Of a stretch of DNA of 13,501 bases, positions 13,100 through 13,501 are shown piece by piece. A program made the translations under genes and the position numbers. Positions within the stretch are counted from its first letter, which is position 1; every line of letters begins with the position of its first letter. The notes below the pieces were generated by a model. The model saw only the letters and a program-made list of their open reading frames with translations. It did not search any database and was not told the DNA's origin. Source of the stretch: Synergistales bacterium (GTDB lineage: Bacteria; Synergistota; Synergistia; Synergistales; Aminobacteriaceae); assembly GCA_025997935.1 (NCBI GenBank), contig BNVG01000050.1:1-13501 (forward strand), given 5' to 3'.

Positions 13100-13501
13100 A
13101 ATTCCGAAAAGTCTGAGGAAAAACGAGCGGAATTTGATAAACAAACAGCGAAAACAGACTCCGAAACCATTGTGTACGTCGACGAAAGCGGAATAGATAA
13201 GTTTTATCAACGTGAATACGCTCGCGCGCCTATAGGACAAAGAGTCGAGGACGTGCGGCGCGGTAAAAAGTACCAAAGAACCAACGTCATTGCGGGGTAT
13301 TGCAATGGTGAAGTTCTTGGTTCTTATTGTTATTCATGTAGCGCGAACGGCGATTTTTTCGAGCTGTGGTTTGAGAAGTTTCTATTGCCCGAAGTGCCTG
13401 TCGGGTATACGATTGTTATGGATAACGCGTCTTTCCATCGCAAAAACAAGTTGCAGGAACTGGCGAAAAAGTACGGTATGCGGTTAGTTTTCTTGCCGCC
13501 A
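13100..13501 (+). pseudogene. IS630-family transposase, DDE_3 part (5' truncated; 3' end beyond window)
   Basis: An open frame from 13100 to the window end encodes an IS630/Tc1-mariner superfamily catalytic domain: SEKSEEKRAEF, TIVYVDESGIDKFYQREYAR with the first catalytic aspartate (codon 13181-13183), GKKYQRTNVIAGYCNGE, FFELWFEKFLLPEVP and VMDNASFHRK with the second aspartate (13421-13423), 80 residues apart. It ends LVFLPP, just before the expected glutamate motif (SPDLNPIE) outside the window. TGA closes the frame at 13097-13099, there is no ATG before the first catalytic motif, and neither other forward frame carries the expected N-terminal HTH half (both are closed by TAA near 13065 and 13075). 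So the HTH-encoding portion is missing, and no convincing slippery heptamer is present. Most likely a truncated remnant; a fragment expressed by frameshift from upstream cannot be excluded. Confidence 0.8.

Noticed and set aside
13115..13128. GGAAAAAC as a programmed frameshift site for the IS630 transposase
   Set aside because: There are only five A's, not a canonical A AAA AAC/G heptamer, and no upstream open frame encodes the missing N-terminal half that would feed a frameshift.

Overview
The window looks like chromosomal DNA from a moderately GC-rich, probably anaerobic, diderm bacterium. A large AsmA-like envelope protein argues for an outer membrane. A flavoredoxin-type flavin protein, an M20 amidohydrolase and a ketodeoxygluconate pathway fit a fermentative lifestyle. 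Synergistota is a plausible guess, but there is no rRNA or marker gene here and the taxonomy is inference only.

Layout: (1) Positions 2-2768, plus strand: the 3' end of a MacB-type ABC transporter permease, then a NarL/LuxR-type response regulator and its HisKA_3-type membrane sensor kinase. Regulator and kinase overlap by ATGA, so this is probably one transporter/two-component operon. (2) A perfect 11-bp-arm palindrome covers the kinase stop codon, in the convergent gap before the next operon. (3) Positions 2812-4845, minus strand: kdgK followed by a KDPG aldolase with a C-terminal VOC-like domain. Together they convert 2-keto-3-deoxygluconate to pyruvate and glyceraldehyde 3-phosphate. The kdgK promoter has a strong -10 and a LacI-type operator-like palindrome. 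(4) Positions 4928-7892, minus strand: a FIST-domain sensory protein followed by a soluble PAS/histidine kinase/receiver hybrid, probably a cytoplasmic signalling pair. (5) A 235-bp AT-rich divergent region (7893-8127) with two good sigma70-like promoters facing each other, so that the two leader RNAs would overlap. (6) Positions 8128-12540, plus strand: an AsmA-like protein, an AbgA-like M20 amidohydrolase and a flavin-reductase-fold protein, tightly packed as an operon. (7) Positions 12546-13501: insertion-sequence debris. A probable IS1182-family left end has a long UUCG-capped hairpin, a promoter and the first 119 codons of its transposase. It breaks into the DDE part of an IS630-family transposase that runs off the window.

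Most genes are recognisable families in compact operons. The less ordinary parts are the FIST/hybrid-kinase module with its overlapping divergent promoters, the aldolase-VOC fusion, the palindromic repeat that recurs as a half-copy exactly at the IS edge, and the broken nested IS pair.
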